Origin: Ornithodoros turicata
Taxonomy: Eukaryota > Arthropoda > Arachnida > Ixodida > Argasidae
DNA length: 64,000 nucleotides
Direction: 5' to 3'
Assembly: GCF_037126465.1 (NCBI RefSeq)
Contig: NC_088210.1
Coordinates: 27,491,511-27,555,510, forward strand
Made by a program: the position numbers and the translations under genes. Shown here piece by piece: positions 10,912-21,049 of the stretch (the stretch's first letter is position 1; each line of letters opens with the position of its first letter). The notes beneath the pieces are model-generated. The model did no database searches. It had not been told where the DNA came from and saw nothing but the letters and a program-made list of their open reading frames with translations.

Positions 10912-11140
10912 CACTCTTAAAAATGATCTTCACCGCGTAACACGCTCCTAGCCAATCGTCGTCTCGGTTAACAGCGTTGTCTCACCTGATTTGTTGAAAA
11001 CAGTGGAACACTTTTGCAGCTCAAAAACAAACAAACAAACAAAAAAAAAAAAAAAACGCGCTTTTCACAAATCGGGAGTGATGAAGGTATCATTCTGTGC
11101 AGTGGTTGGGCCTTCTTCTGCTTGTTCTGCTTTTAGGATG
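10912..11140. mobile_element. Palindromic TA MITE, degraded
   Basis: The left arm is clear (CACTCTTAAAAATGATCTTC, then CGCTCCTAGCCAATCG and TGATTTGTTGAAAACAG). The centre has been replaced by an expanded (CAAA)n/poly-A stretch at about 11025-11056, and the right arm is recognisable only from GGAGTGATGAAGG to CTGCTTTTAGGATG. It shares a single TA (11141-11142) with the next copy. Confidence 0.75.
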
Positions 11141-11142
11141 TA

Positions 11143-11390
11143 CACTCTCAAAACAGAACTTCACCGCATAGCACGCTGAGCGCCAACCATTGCCGCGAAT
11201 GATAGGGTTATCGCCTGTGATTGGAAGACACAGGGAGGCGTACGCCTTTTTGTGGCAATTTTCATGTATCCAAATTGCCACAAAAGGGCGTACGCCCGCC
11301 TCTCTCTTCGAATCAGACGTGATAACCTTATCATTCGTGGAAACGGTTGGTGTACAGTGTGCTATGCGGTGAAGTTCTGTTTTTAGAGTG
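11143..11390 (+). mobile_element. Palindromic TA MITE, subfamily B
   Basis: Complete 248-bp copy, with TA at 11141-11142 and 11391-11392. Subfamily B differs from A in the arms: CACTCTCAAAACAGAACTTC, GCGCCAACCATTGCCGCGAA, GATAGGGTTATCGC and a CT-rich block before the core, while retaining GGCGTACGCC. Its loop is CAATTTTCATGTATCC. Confidence 0.9.
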
Positions 11391-11392
11391 TA

Positions 11393-11470
11393 CTTGCAGT
11401 GCTGGGGAGTAAATTTCAGGGTCAAATGACTAAAATGGTGAGTATTGCAATCTGTGGGACTAGACGCTCT
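11393..11470 (-). repeat. TAGTCCC repeat family fragment
   Basis: GTGCTGGGGAGTAAATTTCA followed by GGTCAAATGACTAAAATGG and CAATCTGTGGGACTAGA is the reverse complement of the family core. It is cut off on the left by the MITE's target site. Confidence 0.6.
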
Positions 11471-11585
11471 TGCCTGAGAGCGTAGATCACTCGTCTCGAT
11501 TGGTCTGAGAATTCCTCGTTCCCTCTCAGTCGTATGCACTTTGGATTGGAAGACTATAACAAAGATTGAGCCCTAATGACACGTA

Positions 11586-11834
11586 CACTATTAAAAATGA
11601 ACTTCGCCGCACAGCACGCTCCTAGCCAACCATTATCTCGAATGATATCGTTATCTGACCTGATTCGCTGAAAACGAGGGGCGTACGCCTTTTTTGTGAC
11701 AATTATGAACAGCATAAGTGTCACAAAAAAGGCGTACGCCTCCGGTTTTCAACAAATCCGTGCAGATAACGATATCATTCGAGATTATGATTGGCTAGGA
11801 GCATGCTATGCGATGAAACTCATTTTTAAGAGTG
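11586..11834 (+). mobile_element. Palindromic TA MITE, subfamily A
   Basis: Complete 249-bp copy with TA at 11584-11585 and 11835-11836. The loop GACAATTATGAACAGCATAA is in the plus form. It differs from the family mainly by isolated substitutions (ACTATTAAAAATGAACTTCG at the left end), so it is a fairly young copy. Confidence 0.92.
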
Positions 11835-11836
11835 TA

Positions 11837-12644
11837 GTCTGTTTAATTCCGACATTTTACACTCACTTGGTCGAAACTTTTGAACTACATGTTGAAGCCG
11901 ATCATCATCTCTGTTCATCATCTCTTTGGTTTCGCATCATCCTGTTTGTACTTTCTGTGAGTGTAAGCGTACTGGGGTAGCCAGTTCGACTTCTTCGAAA
12001 CTTACATCCCCATCTTTTTTCTTTATCACATCAGCATCACCTGTTTAATAGACCTCAGATTTGAAACACAGGAGGAAAGCAAGAAATGTATAGAGGCAGC
12101 ACAGAAATTTCGCGCGCGGTGAAGCGCAGCTATTTTACTCGCCGACGAGCCCCACATAAAGGATGGAAGTTGGACATCACAAAATAATACGAGAGCGGAT
12201 ACGAACAGGTGGCGCCACTGGATTCCTTGCATTCGAGCCATCAAAAAACGACCTTTGTAAGACAATGGTTACAGGTTAAGGTTGCAACCAGGTCTCAGGT
12301 TGCAGATAATGTTGCGAACGTACGTTCTATATAGTTTTACGCACTGTACGGATCACAACAGGCATATTTTCTTTATTTTTACTTTTTATTTTTTTCACAG
12401 ACGACCTATTTCGCGAGCAAAATATTACATCGCTTTATAGAACATGACTGTACACTACTGTGTGCCTTGTCCCAGACTGTCTGGAACTAGCGGTGTTATT
12501 ACCTAGTTGGAGCGTGTCCCTGTCGGATTGTGTACCCGCTATTCCAGGAGACCAACTAGACCAACTTTCTACACTATATCTTGATCTTTACCTTTTTTTA
12601 TTTTTCTTGCTTCACGCAAGACAACGTTTAAAAAAAAAACGATG
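11837..12644. other. No gene recognised
   Basis: No exon, tRNA or assigned repeat. There is an AT-rich, T-run-rich patch near 12365-12400 and a CTTTATTTTT patch near 12580-12605. Confidence 0.4.
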
Positions 12645-12867
12645 GCCATTGATGTTCTGAGAGTGGATCACATAGATAGGACAAATACACGCACGCCTCA
12701 AGTTCCTAAGAAATTAATGATGAAAGACGGGAGTCACTGAAAAGGTTATCCGGCTGTAGGACTCGAACCCACATTTTCTGGATTACCGGTCCAGGACTCT
12801 TACCAATTGAGCTAAGCTAACACCTTTTTTTTCCTCCTCAGCGACTTCCAAAGGTGCGTCATCTGCG
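12645..12867 (-). mobile_element. tRNA-derived SINE (Thr-like head)
   Basis: On the minus strand the head reads GTTAGCTTAGCTCAATTGGT (A-box region), the anticodon stem-loop CTGGA-CCGGTAA-TCCAG, and GTGGGTTCGAGTCC (B box). Then come TTTTCAGTGACTCCCGTC, TTTCATCATTAATTTC and a tail ending with CTCAGAACATCAATGG at 12645. The anticodon position is GGT (Thr-like). It lacks a sound acceptor stem and is followed by SINE body, so it is not a working tRNA. Its head abuts the oppositely oriented copy at 12869. Confidence 0.8.
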
Positions 12868-12868
12868 T

Positions 12869-13050
12869 TTGCCCCTTCAGATGACGCACCCTTGGAAGTC
12901 GCTGAGAAGGTGTGTTAGCTTAGCTATATAAAAAAAAAAATAGTGTTAGCTTAGCTCAATTGGTAAGAGCCCTGGTCCGGTAATCCAGAAGATGTGGGTT
13001 CGAGTCGTACAGCTGACTAACCTTTGCAGTGACTTCCTTCTTTCATCATT
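12869..13050 (+). mobile_element. tRNA-derived SINE (Thr-like head), inverted partner
   Basis: Starts CCCCTTCAGATGACGCACCC, continues GGAAGTCGCTGAGAAGGTG and carries two starts of the head: GTTAGCTTAGCTATATA, an A-rich filler, then GTTAGCTTAGCTCAATTGGT. The B box is GTGGGTTCGAGTCG, and the body GTGACTTCCTTCTTTCATCA ends near 13050 without the long tail. Together with 12645-12867 it forms a head-to-head inverted pair that could fold into a long hairpin. Confidence 0.8.
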
Positions 13051-14177
13051 TAAAAGAAGAACAAAAAATATGGAAGTCAAGAAAAAGCTAATATCCGTGT
13101 GTTACCTTGGCACTGACACATTATATAGACAGCCTCAAGTGTGTACCTGACACACAAAAATGACGCATGCTTATAATAACCATCCGTATACACGGAGATT
13201 GTTGCTGGCTGTTCTCAGCTCGATCTAAAAAAAAGAAAAGAAAAAAATCGTCTTGTTTCTCGCTTCTTTTGTGGACGCACCGACACACTTGGGTCAGAGA
13301 TTGATGTTTCTTATTATTTCTTCCCCCCCCCCCCCCTCCCGAGAACCTTGTTCACACACTCACATACAACGAGTGATGCCAGCAGGCCTGGCCATTCTGC
13401 TTTGTCACGTTCTGGCCTCGGGGTAAACGCTGCAGCGTGGACGCAAGCGACGAGACAGATGAAAATAAAAGAGAAAACGAGCCTGAACTTGGGCCAAGGT
13501 GACTGCAGGGAGACACGATCTCACAAATCACGGCGTCGCTCCATCCCTCCTTTTTTTTTTTTTTTTTTTTCTGCTGCCGACCACTTCTTTCTGCTCATTC
13601 CGTTTTCTGGACACTTGCCCGCATTTCGTGTGAAGTGAGTGCCGATTTGTATCACCCTAATCCGATATGAAGTGGGAGTTCCTCGTATAACGTCAGGTCA
13701 CGGTTGCGAAAATGAACTGCGGAGAAAGGGTTTTCCACTCGGTTGTCGTTCTCAAGGCGTTTCATAGCATGCGTTACTTGAGTTGTTCCAGCAACGAGGT
13801 GTGAAGCACTGCATTGATGTCTTTTACTGTGGCAACACAGACTTCATTCCGGAGTATATGCCCAAAGTTAATTGTTCGTCGCAAGTTGTTATGGAGCAAA
13901 CGCCTAATATATAGGAGAACCGAGTTACGATATTCAAGTGTAGTACAGTATAAAAGTCATCGTATCGAATAGTATGATGGATCGCAGGTAGATTTAACTA
14001 AGTACTCATTTTTATTGTGCAATGTTGAGATGCTACATTCTGCTGTGTTCTTGTTCCTTATGTGGTACAACAATACTCAGATTCCTTTTCTGTTGTCAAT
14101 ATACTCTACAACAACAACGAATGCATGTAGTGACGACAAGTGAGGAAATATACCATTTCGTTTGAGGCTCACTACCC
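13051..14177. other. No gene recognised
   Basis: C-rich run at 13323-13337 and T21 near 13551-13571. Otherwise unassigned. Confidence 0.4.
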
Positions 14178-14179
14178 TA

Positions 14180-14427
14180 CACTATAAAAGCAAAGCTTCA
14201 CCGCGTACCACTCTCCTAGCCAACCACAATCCCGAATGGCAACGTTCTCTCCCTCGATTTGATGAAAACGGGAGGCGTACGCCACTTTTGTGGCAATTAG
14301 GAACTGCATACTGCCACAAAAATGGCGTACGCCCCTAATTTTTGGCAAATCGGAGGAACGAACGATGTCGCTTGAATTGATGGGTGGCTAGGAGTGTGCT
14401 ATGTGGTGAGGTTCATTTTAAAGACTG
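14180..14427 (+). mobile_element. Palindromic TA MITE, subfamily C
   Basis: Complete 248-bp diverged copy, with TA at 14178-14179 and 14428-14429. The ends are CACTATAAAAGCAAAGCTTC and GGTTCATTTTAAAGACTG. The core is GGCGTACGCCACTTTTGTGG, as in the copies at 7462 and 37673. Confidence 0.88.
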
Positions 14428-14635
14428 TAGGGCACAAATTTTACTTTTGGCACACTGGTGTGAATATGAGTTATGAAATAATGAGGTGATGAGTGAGTAA
14501 CGGTACTGCGCCCAGGTCCTCGGCCCTTGAGACTTGAAGCCCTCATGGCCAGACAATGTCAGCGCACGAAAGCATGTAAATCACAATATGGGTCCAGTTC
14601 TGCTAAAGAGCGCACTGGGCACAACCACTAATCAC

Positions 14636-14680
14636 CATCATCATCACCATCGTCCTCCTCCTCTTCATTGGCATCATCAT
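14636..14680 (+). repeat. Degenerate ATC/CTC microsatellite
   Basis: Runs of CATCATCATCACCATC followed by CCTCCTCCTCTTC. Simple repeat only. Confidence 0.8.
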
Positions 14681-14846
14681 TACAGAAGTTTCCCACCAAA
14701 GTAACTGGTACAAGTGATGTGGAGTTGCGGGCCTCGCACTAGTGGAGCCAAAATGTCAATTTTATTTGTTCTGAAAACCAACCAACCAACCAGCGTACAG
14801 GGCTTCCCGCTCAGAATGTAGCAGCGGTATTCCCCCAATGTTTGTT

Positions 14847-15020
14847 ACAGTGAAACCACGTCATTATGACCATGGTCGTTCCTGAAAATTTTGGTCATAA
14901 TGCGGAATTGTCATATTAACGGGGGGATTTGTAGAGGCTTCACAGCATTGTTCCCCAAGAGTATGGTCGCAAAGCGCGTATGTCAGATTATCGGGGGGTC
15001 ATATTAACGACGGTTCACTG
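14847..15020. mobile_element. pogo/Tigger-like MITE
   Basis: A 174-bp element whose ends are inverted repeats: CAGTGAAACCACGTCATTAT at the left, and at the right the inverted form of CAGTGAACCGTCGTTAATAT. It is flanked by TA at 14845-14846 and 15021-15022. The CAGTGAAACC-TCGTTATAA type of end is characteristic of pogo/Tigger elements of the Tc1/mariner superfamily. Internal stretches such as GGTCATAATGCGGAATTGTC repeat the terminal motif. There is no transposase. Confidence 0.85.
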
Positions 15021-15094
15021 TATACTATGTTCTTTGTAAGTCCACAAACGTGCCATCACTATATCCTATCAGAGCACCTTAACAGCTACATATC

Positions 15095-15800
15095 AGGGAC
15101 CTCGGCCTGTGCCGGGTTCCGAACCCTGATGACCTTTCCCCACTCCCGGCGCGCAGAACTAAACCCCACACAAGCACGGTGAGCGCAGGAGATCCACGAC
15201 AACGATTAAAGCGCGCAGCCGGGGCGCCGCGGCATCAAAGAGAAAGGCGACCATTATTGTGGCAGTCGTACGAAGCGGAGATTAGATTATAAAGCGCCCT
15301 CGTTAAAGCAGCAGCCCGAAACACTGACACTGCTATCTATCTGGTCGACCTTTCTCCGGGCGTCATCACGCCGCTCTGTTCGAAAGCACTCAATTAATTA
15401 ATAGCAGTTTCGCCAACTGGTCCAGATCGCCGCGCGCGTTCGCACAACTCTTTCATTTGCACGTTTTCTCTGGGGCGGGGAGGCTTCCTCCGTCCGGCGA
15501 GGTTGCCGACGCCAGAAAAATTCCGAGAGAAAAGTCCAATCTTCTCGAGTCACGACGACAATTGCCTGTGCAGGAATTTTCTGGCCCGGAAGCCTCGTAA
15601 TTAGTCACTTTCTTCCTTCCAAGGACGCGCTTTGTGAGAATCCCATTGGCTCGGTACGTTGACGCTCTAATAATCTTTTGTTTTTCCCGATGTCCGCTTC
15701 TATAATTGTGTTCCGATAGTTCCCGCGCGTGCCTTACGCCGGGGGACTTGGAAGGAAGAGAGAATATGGCTTTAGCCCCAAGGCGGAAGAAGATGGGCAG
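15095..15800. other. Non-repetitive, mixed GC/homeobox-motif stretch; possible regulatory element
   Basis: This is one of the few long stretches free of the window's repeat families. It contains GC-rich segments (CGCAGCCGGGGCGCCGCGG near 15216), the AT motif AATTAATTAATA near 15392-15403 of the kind bound by homeodomains, and AGATTAGATTATAAAG near 15279. It has no ORF with recognisable domains; the 118-residue minus frame is unsupported. In a basonuclin intron such a block could be an enhancer. This is inference from composition only. Confidence 0.25.
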
Positions 15801-16150
15801 CTGCCGCAACAGTGCTGGGTGGGGAGAATGAGAAAAAAAGAAGGGGAGAGGGATTCGTAGCCTCGTCGCGTTTAGATTGGTGTGTTGTGTTTATAACGGT
15901 ATTTGCTGGCGCGTCTTTTTGGAGGTCATTTGACGTTGGGTGCCAAACTATCCGGTTGACCGTGTTCTTATAGTTGGTGTTGTTGTTATTGTGTTGTTAT
16001 AGTTGGTATAGTTCTTATATAGGATAGCTGGTGTACTGAGATAGACTTTGGCTTCAGTGTGATGAATAAACACGCGAAGCTTCGTCAAAGAACATAACGG
16101 GAAAATTGGGGAGAACCCTTTTTTCTTCTTCTTCTTTTTCTTCTTAGCGT
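15801..16150. other. No gene recognised
   Basis: Degenerate GTTGTTATAGTTGGTATAGT-type short repeats near 15970-16030 and a TTCTTCTTC tract near 16122-16145. No coding signal. Confidence 0.4.
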
Positions 16151-16390
16151 CGGAAAAAATTGCCCAAAAATTCGCACACCTCTAAAGTTCGCTCCTGAGA
16201 CTTTTCTTTCTTAATTTTTAAAATTTTCAAAAAAAATGAAAGAACCGTTTTTAGCAGTTAAAATTTTCGGGAAATATTGCCCAAAATTCGCACACCTCTA
16301 AAGTTCGCTAGTGAGAATTTTCTTTCTTCATTTTTCAATTTTTCGAAAAAAATGAAAGAACCATTTTTAACAGTTAAAATTTTCAGGAAA
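16151..16390. repeat. Two-unit tandem repeat, period about 117 bp
   Basis: The segment CCCAAAAATTCGCACACCTC through TTAGCAGTTAAAATTTTC (unit 1, from 16151) repeats from 16268 with a few substitutions, and a third unit starts and decays at about 16384. The words TTCGCACACCTCTAAAGTTC, read in reverse, begin TTAGAGGTGTGCG, an end-like motif also seen near 4473, so this may be derived from a hAT-type element. Confidence 0.8.
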
Positions 16391-18079
16391 TTATGCATAC
16401 CGTATATAATTTGTAGGAGAGAGAAAAAAAATCCCTGTTTATAGTTGGCTGCAAGCCTAAAGTATCCTATAGGACTGAAGAAAACATCTTCCTCACATCC
16501 ACTACGAACTGTCCTTCTACGGGAATAACAAATCGATCTCACGAGTCATAGCCTAAATAAAAAAAGGAAAAAAAAACCTTCGTGACAACTTACCCGACGC
16601 TCTGCAGGGGCCCTTTCTCTATTTCCCGCCTGCGATGTACATCGCGATAGGGGAGATATAAGTACGCTAAACACCCGGCTGGACAAAATCCACAACCATT
16701 CATTATATGCACCTCCTTTGTTCCATCTCTGAGCGGTGTGTTGTCTTACCCTCCGGCGATTCAATGACGCAGCTGCTTGCTGTCGCCAAAAGTTCCCCGT
16801 CTACGAAAGCGACAGTCGCGTCAGGCCAAAGAAAAAGATAAAAGAAAGACCAATAAAAGTGAGAAACAATTCGAAGGACACTAACACGTCAATTATTTGT
16901 TGCTCATCTCTGGGACGAGAAATTACCTGTAGGCGTGTACAGGACGTGGCTTTACGAACTGACGCGACACGCAAGACACACGGCATGGGTTTTTTCTCAT
17001 CGTTGTCGAAGTCGTCGTTGAGAGTTTGTTGGGAGTATTCCAAGAAGAAAAGTCTATGCGCAAAGTGTGTTATACAAGGTAGCCCTACGTACTGCTCTAT
17101 TGCTAACGAATCGTAAATAAAAATGAACACACGAAAACTGCTCGTCCGTTGTTCAGTTTCGAGACTGACGTTGCTGTTAATGGAAGACGTCTCAGAATGG
17201 GAGCACTTTCTACTGGCAACAAAGACTCGACACATGAGAGTTCTGTAGGACGACCCTTAGGAAACCATACCGCGACTACGTTGTTACTGGAAAATTTGTA
17301 AACACACCATATTATTTAACTTATTCTAAAATCTTGTCGATCTTCTTCGATATGCTGCTGATTGTTATAGCATTGCTTGCCGGTAACATTTCGTTCTCCT
17401 CCCCTTCCATATGTTCCTTTTTTGTATATGTATTCAAACTCAAACTCAACCCGTTCTCCTTCCGAAAACAGAACAGTCATTTTTTGTAATTTGCGTATTA
17501 CTTGCAAAGGCAGCACGCATGTGATGGGCCCATATTAAATATTTGAGCAAGTACAGGTGCAGTTAGACCCCCAACAAATTGGGCTGGTTTCAACTGTGCG
17601 AAAAATATCGTAGCTCCTGCTTTAACGCAAGTCAGATAATGAGGAATATACATCACGCTGATTTACCGGGCATTTCCCTCATTCATCATCATTAATTTAT
17701 CTGTTGTTATGGTCGTTGTTGGGTAGAGAAAAGAAAAGCAGTATTGAACCTGACACATTTGAATGTTATAGCTAAAAAAAAGGGGGGGAGTCAGAACTCA
17801 GGGGTCCTGCAACCACACAGAAGGGAAAGGACGTCCTTCAGTCCAGCACGTCTCTGTATACATCTCGTGCTTCACAATGTTCCATAATTTTTACTAGAAA
17901 CTACTGTCTTGCCACAGCTGGAACGAGGCACCGAGAGTCTACATATCAAATCTACCCAGACTGAACGATTTTAGCCAGCGCGCTGTATACCTACACTAAT
18001 ATATCGCAGCCGACAACTTATCCGCGACTGTTAGCTATGTTCCAATAACTTACGCTGAGCGTCTGCCTTTAAAGAAAGC
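16391..18079. other. No gene recognised
   Basis: The 16736-17235 region is open on both strands, but neither product resembles a known domain. No splice-flanked exon was identified. A short A9-G7 run lies near 17777. Confidence 0.35.
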
Positions 18080-18712
18080 ATGGATTCAGTTCTCAGAGTC
18101 GCGTCTTTTGCGGTTCGATGGCTAGCGTTTACCGAGAGGACGTACGTCCGTCATTCAAAAAAGGAGCAGCCACTTCTTTGCACTGGCAACGCAGGAAGGA
18201 CGGCATTTTCATCGCAAGCCGGGCGTCAGTCGAGCATGATGCATATCGAAAGCGACGCATGGACTTCGCTTCATATTTACACCTACGTGTGCGAGTCCAT
18301 CTCTCACGCACCGTCCTCCTCTCCAGCCATCTGCGAACCCGTGGGCGGTCTTGTCTCGTCACATCTGTGCTCGTCAACTTGAGAACGTCTCGACGAAGAG
18401 GACCTGTGTTTACTCGCGTGACAACACAGACTGCGACGCCGCCAAGTGTCCGCAAAGAGGACAACTCTTCAGCGATCGGACGTGACTTCTCAACTGCGCA
18501 AACACGGCAGCATTTTCTGTCCTTCCTCCTCCTCCTCCTCCCCCACACTTCACACTCTCATCGCGGACCTTTTAGAGGCATATTTACACGAAGAAATAAA
18601 ATGGCAGCCAAAAAGGCGCTCTCGAGCCTCTTTGAACACGACAAAAATGACCCACTCGAAAGTGTACGGGGGTTGATGCCGGCTGTGCCAACATCATGGT
18701 CTGTGCTGTGAC
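18080..18712 (+). other. GC-richer open region ending in a small ORF; status unclear
   Basis: Overlapping long frames on both strands show that the region is stop-poor mainly because of composition. Within it an ATG at 18601 sits in a good context (AAAATGG) after TTTACACGAAGAAATAA and reads MAAKKALSSLFEHDKNDPLE before ending at 18711. This could be a first coding exon or a 5' UTR feature, but there is no strong donor site and no homology I recognise. Annotated only as a region to test against transcripts. Confidence 0.2.
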
Positions 18713-20080
18713 AAAGTAGAAAGTCAACACAGCAGAAGGCGCTGTTAGCGGGCGATTCCTGGGAAACGTTTCTGCTCGAGGAGGCTGGGGATGGTGGCCA
18801 GAGGAAAAATGTGACTCCGCTGTTCTTGACGGAGGGGCTTGACTCGGTTGGAATGTAGAGTCCAGACGGCTGTTGTCGGCTATTGTGGACGAACTAAGTG
18901 TTACATAGAGGTCAGGAACATGCGTGGCTCTTGTGCTGGCCACGTGTGTGGGTCAGTGTTGTTGTTGTTGTTGCAGTTCTTCTCTCTCGCAACTAGAAGA
19001 GCAGGTGAAGATGCGAAAGTGTGGGGTTCAATAGTAAAGATGTCTATCAGCCATGCTGGTTCTGAGCAGGCTTTATGTTTATCGCCTACGAATCGCGTTC
19101 TGTCCACAGGTGCGTTGAGTCGAGTTGTTTCATTGTTTTGTCTTAGTGGCAACATTTCTGTCGACGAAGCTCCCTCAACGCGAATCATGGGCATCATCAT
19201 GGGCATAAAAAGATATCTTGTTACGCCGCAATATTTAACCATAAGTGTATTTTGTTCTATGTGCTTTATTCATTGGTAGCCCTCAGTCCTCTGCTGTCAT
19301 ATTTATCACTATCGTTTCATACTTGAAAAGGTCGATCTGCAATGCACACGTGGTGTAATCCATCATGTTCATACGCATACGCATACTCCTACGCATTACC
19401 GTAATCTTCTTTCATCATCTAAATCATCTTCGTCTTTAATCGATCTCATCCTTCTTTCACCTTTTGTTGTTTTATCCTTGATTTCCTAGTTCTTTTCTTT
19501 CGGTTATTTTTATTTATTTCTCTTTTTCTTGTCTTTCTTTTTGTTTTGCGGAATAGCAAGCCGACATACCGTTTGGCTGACCTTTCCTCCCTTTTTTTCC
19601 TTTGTTCTAATAAATAATCCCCCCTCCATCATGTTAGCTGTCTTCAGACTAAGCTTACTTACCCCCCCCCCAAAAAAAAATCGTTAATGACAGTTTTAAA
19701 CTTGATGTTTAATGAGTACACTAGGTAATGGGCATTCAAACCCCTAAACTTTTTTAGTGAGCGCCATCATCTATTTGAACCCCTCACGCACCCAAGCAAA
19801 AGAACAGTAAACACATTTTAGCGTCTTCCCATCGTTTACGTCCATTGTGCCACGTCATGCTGACGTCACATTAGCTCTCATTCAGTTGTTCGAAAAAAAT
19901 TACAGTTAGTGACACGGCGAACACGTGACAAGAGATCAGTGACATCACTCTAGGCGTTACTGACCTATCGCACTATACGAGCTTGAAGCCTAATGTTTAC
20001 CTTAGAAGAGACAGCTTACCGACGCAGACGACAGGCTTCCGAGGTGATTCCGTCTTCACCACCATAGCGCTCAAGAATCC
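18713..20080. other. No gene recognised
   Basis: Short GTTGTTGTTG tract at 18958-18970, pyrimidine-rich region 19400-19620, C10A9 run near 19663-19680. No exon signals. Confidence 0.4.
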
Positions 20081-20480
20081 GCTTCCTAACTTAATGGAAA
20101 TTCTCACTTTTCACACCGGACCAACTCGATCTTCGCTCCGAACTAAACTACCCCGCGGGTGCCACATGGAAGACGACGTCCTGCCATGACCTCCTCCTCC
20201 TCCTCTTACGTCGTCGCAAGAACCACCGACCGCCCTCGAAAACCGTCCCCAAACATCACCGCGACATCGACAGATTCCCACGAGGAGCGATGAGAGGGGG
20301 AAATAGTTCTCGACCTCAGCCAAGCTACACCTGAAGAGGACGACGCCAGACAAACTCCTGAACAAATACGAAGCACAGCGTCGACAAGTGCTACACAGAC
20401 ACGGCGGCCCAGACCAAAGAGGGACCACCTGATGCTCCGCTAGAAAAACCACCGCAAATGACATCACCGCAGGTTGCCAG
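20080..20480 (+). pseudogene. Possible degenerate LTR-retrotransposon pol C-terminus
   Basis: A broken, Arg/Lys/Pro-rich coding-like stretch. One frame gives RRRKNHRPPSKTVPKHHRD up to a stop near 20332. Another continues EEDDARQTPEQIRSTAST and TRRPRPKRDHLMLR before a stop. Basic, Pro-rich tails of this kind end many Ty3/gypsy polyproteins. A purine run AGGGAGGGGGG at 20561-20571 lies about 130 bp downstream, where a polypurine tract would be expected. No enzymatic domain or paired LTR was found, so this is tentative. Confidence 0.25.
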
Positions 20481-21049
20481 ACAGGAAGACTCCTGCCGTC
20501 ATTGTGTTTTGCAGGTCCTCACCGCAGTTCATCATCCTCAGGCCCGGCTACCGCGAAGTCAGGGAGGGGGGCAAGAAACAGAGCGACCTAGCGGGACGTT
20601 TTCTGCGTAAAATTCGCCGGGACGAGAATCGGAGCTCATTATGGTCCACTCATTTGCCTGTCGGTTCAGGCGCCTCGGCGCTGTTTTTCTTCAGAAGTGC
20701 TGCGGTATGGTAACGACACAACAAAGCTTCGATTTGCTGCGGCCCCCGTGGTCGGTGTCCGGCCATTGTGTCCGACCAGACGGTCCTGGGGTTTCTGCGG
20801 GTGACCGATCGGGACTGCTCGGTGTCGGAAAAGTTAGGGTGATCAAGAGGTGCTGATGCGATAGCTTATATACACCGGGAGAAGATGCAGGGGTGTTCAC
20901 GTGCACGAAAAGTGAGAAGGAAACAATGAGCAGTGATGATGGAAGTTCTGTCATTCTGCCGAGAGGGCGCTGTTGTTCTGGTAGGGTCCACAGAGTTAGC
21001 AACTCGTTACTCAAAGCAGACGGTGAAAACGTTAATAAAACGGCATTTC

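Noticed and set aside
11696..11834. Recurring open frame beginning MTIMNSISVTKKAYASGFQQ across many MITE copies (also at 1380, 3642, 38159, 49557)
   Set aside because: The same frame appears because the copies are the same repeat; it runs through the palindrome's right arm and terminal repeat on either strand, with no start-context conservation or domain. It is not evidence for a transposon-encoded protein.
12748..12828. A tRNA-Thr gene on the minus strand
   Set aside because: A and B boxes and an anticodon arm are present, but the acceptor stem does not pair and SINE body and tail follow directly. The related copies at 12942, 31618 and 40928 confirm a SINE.
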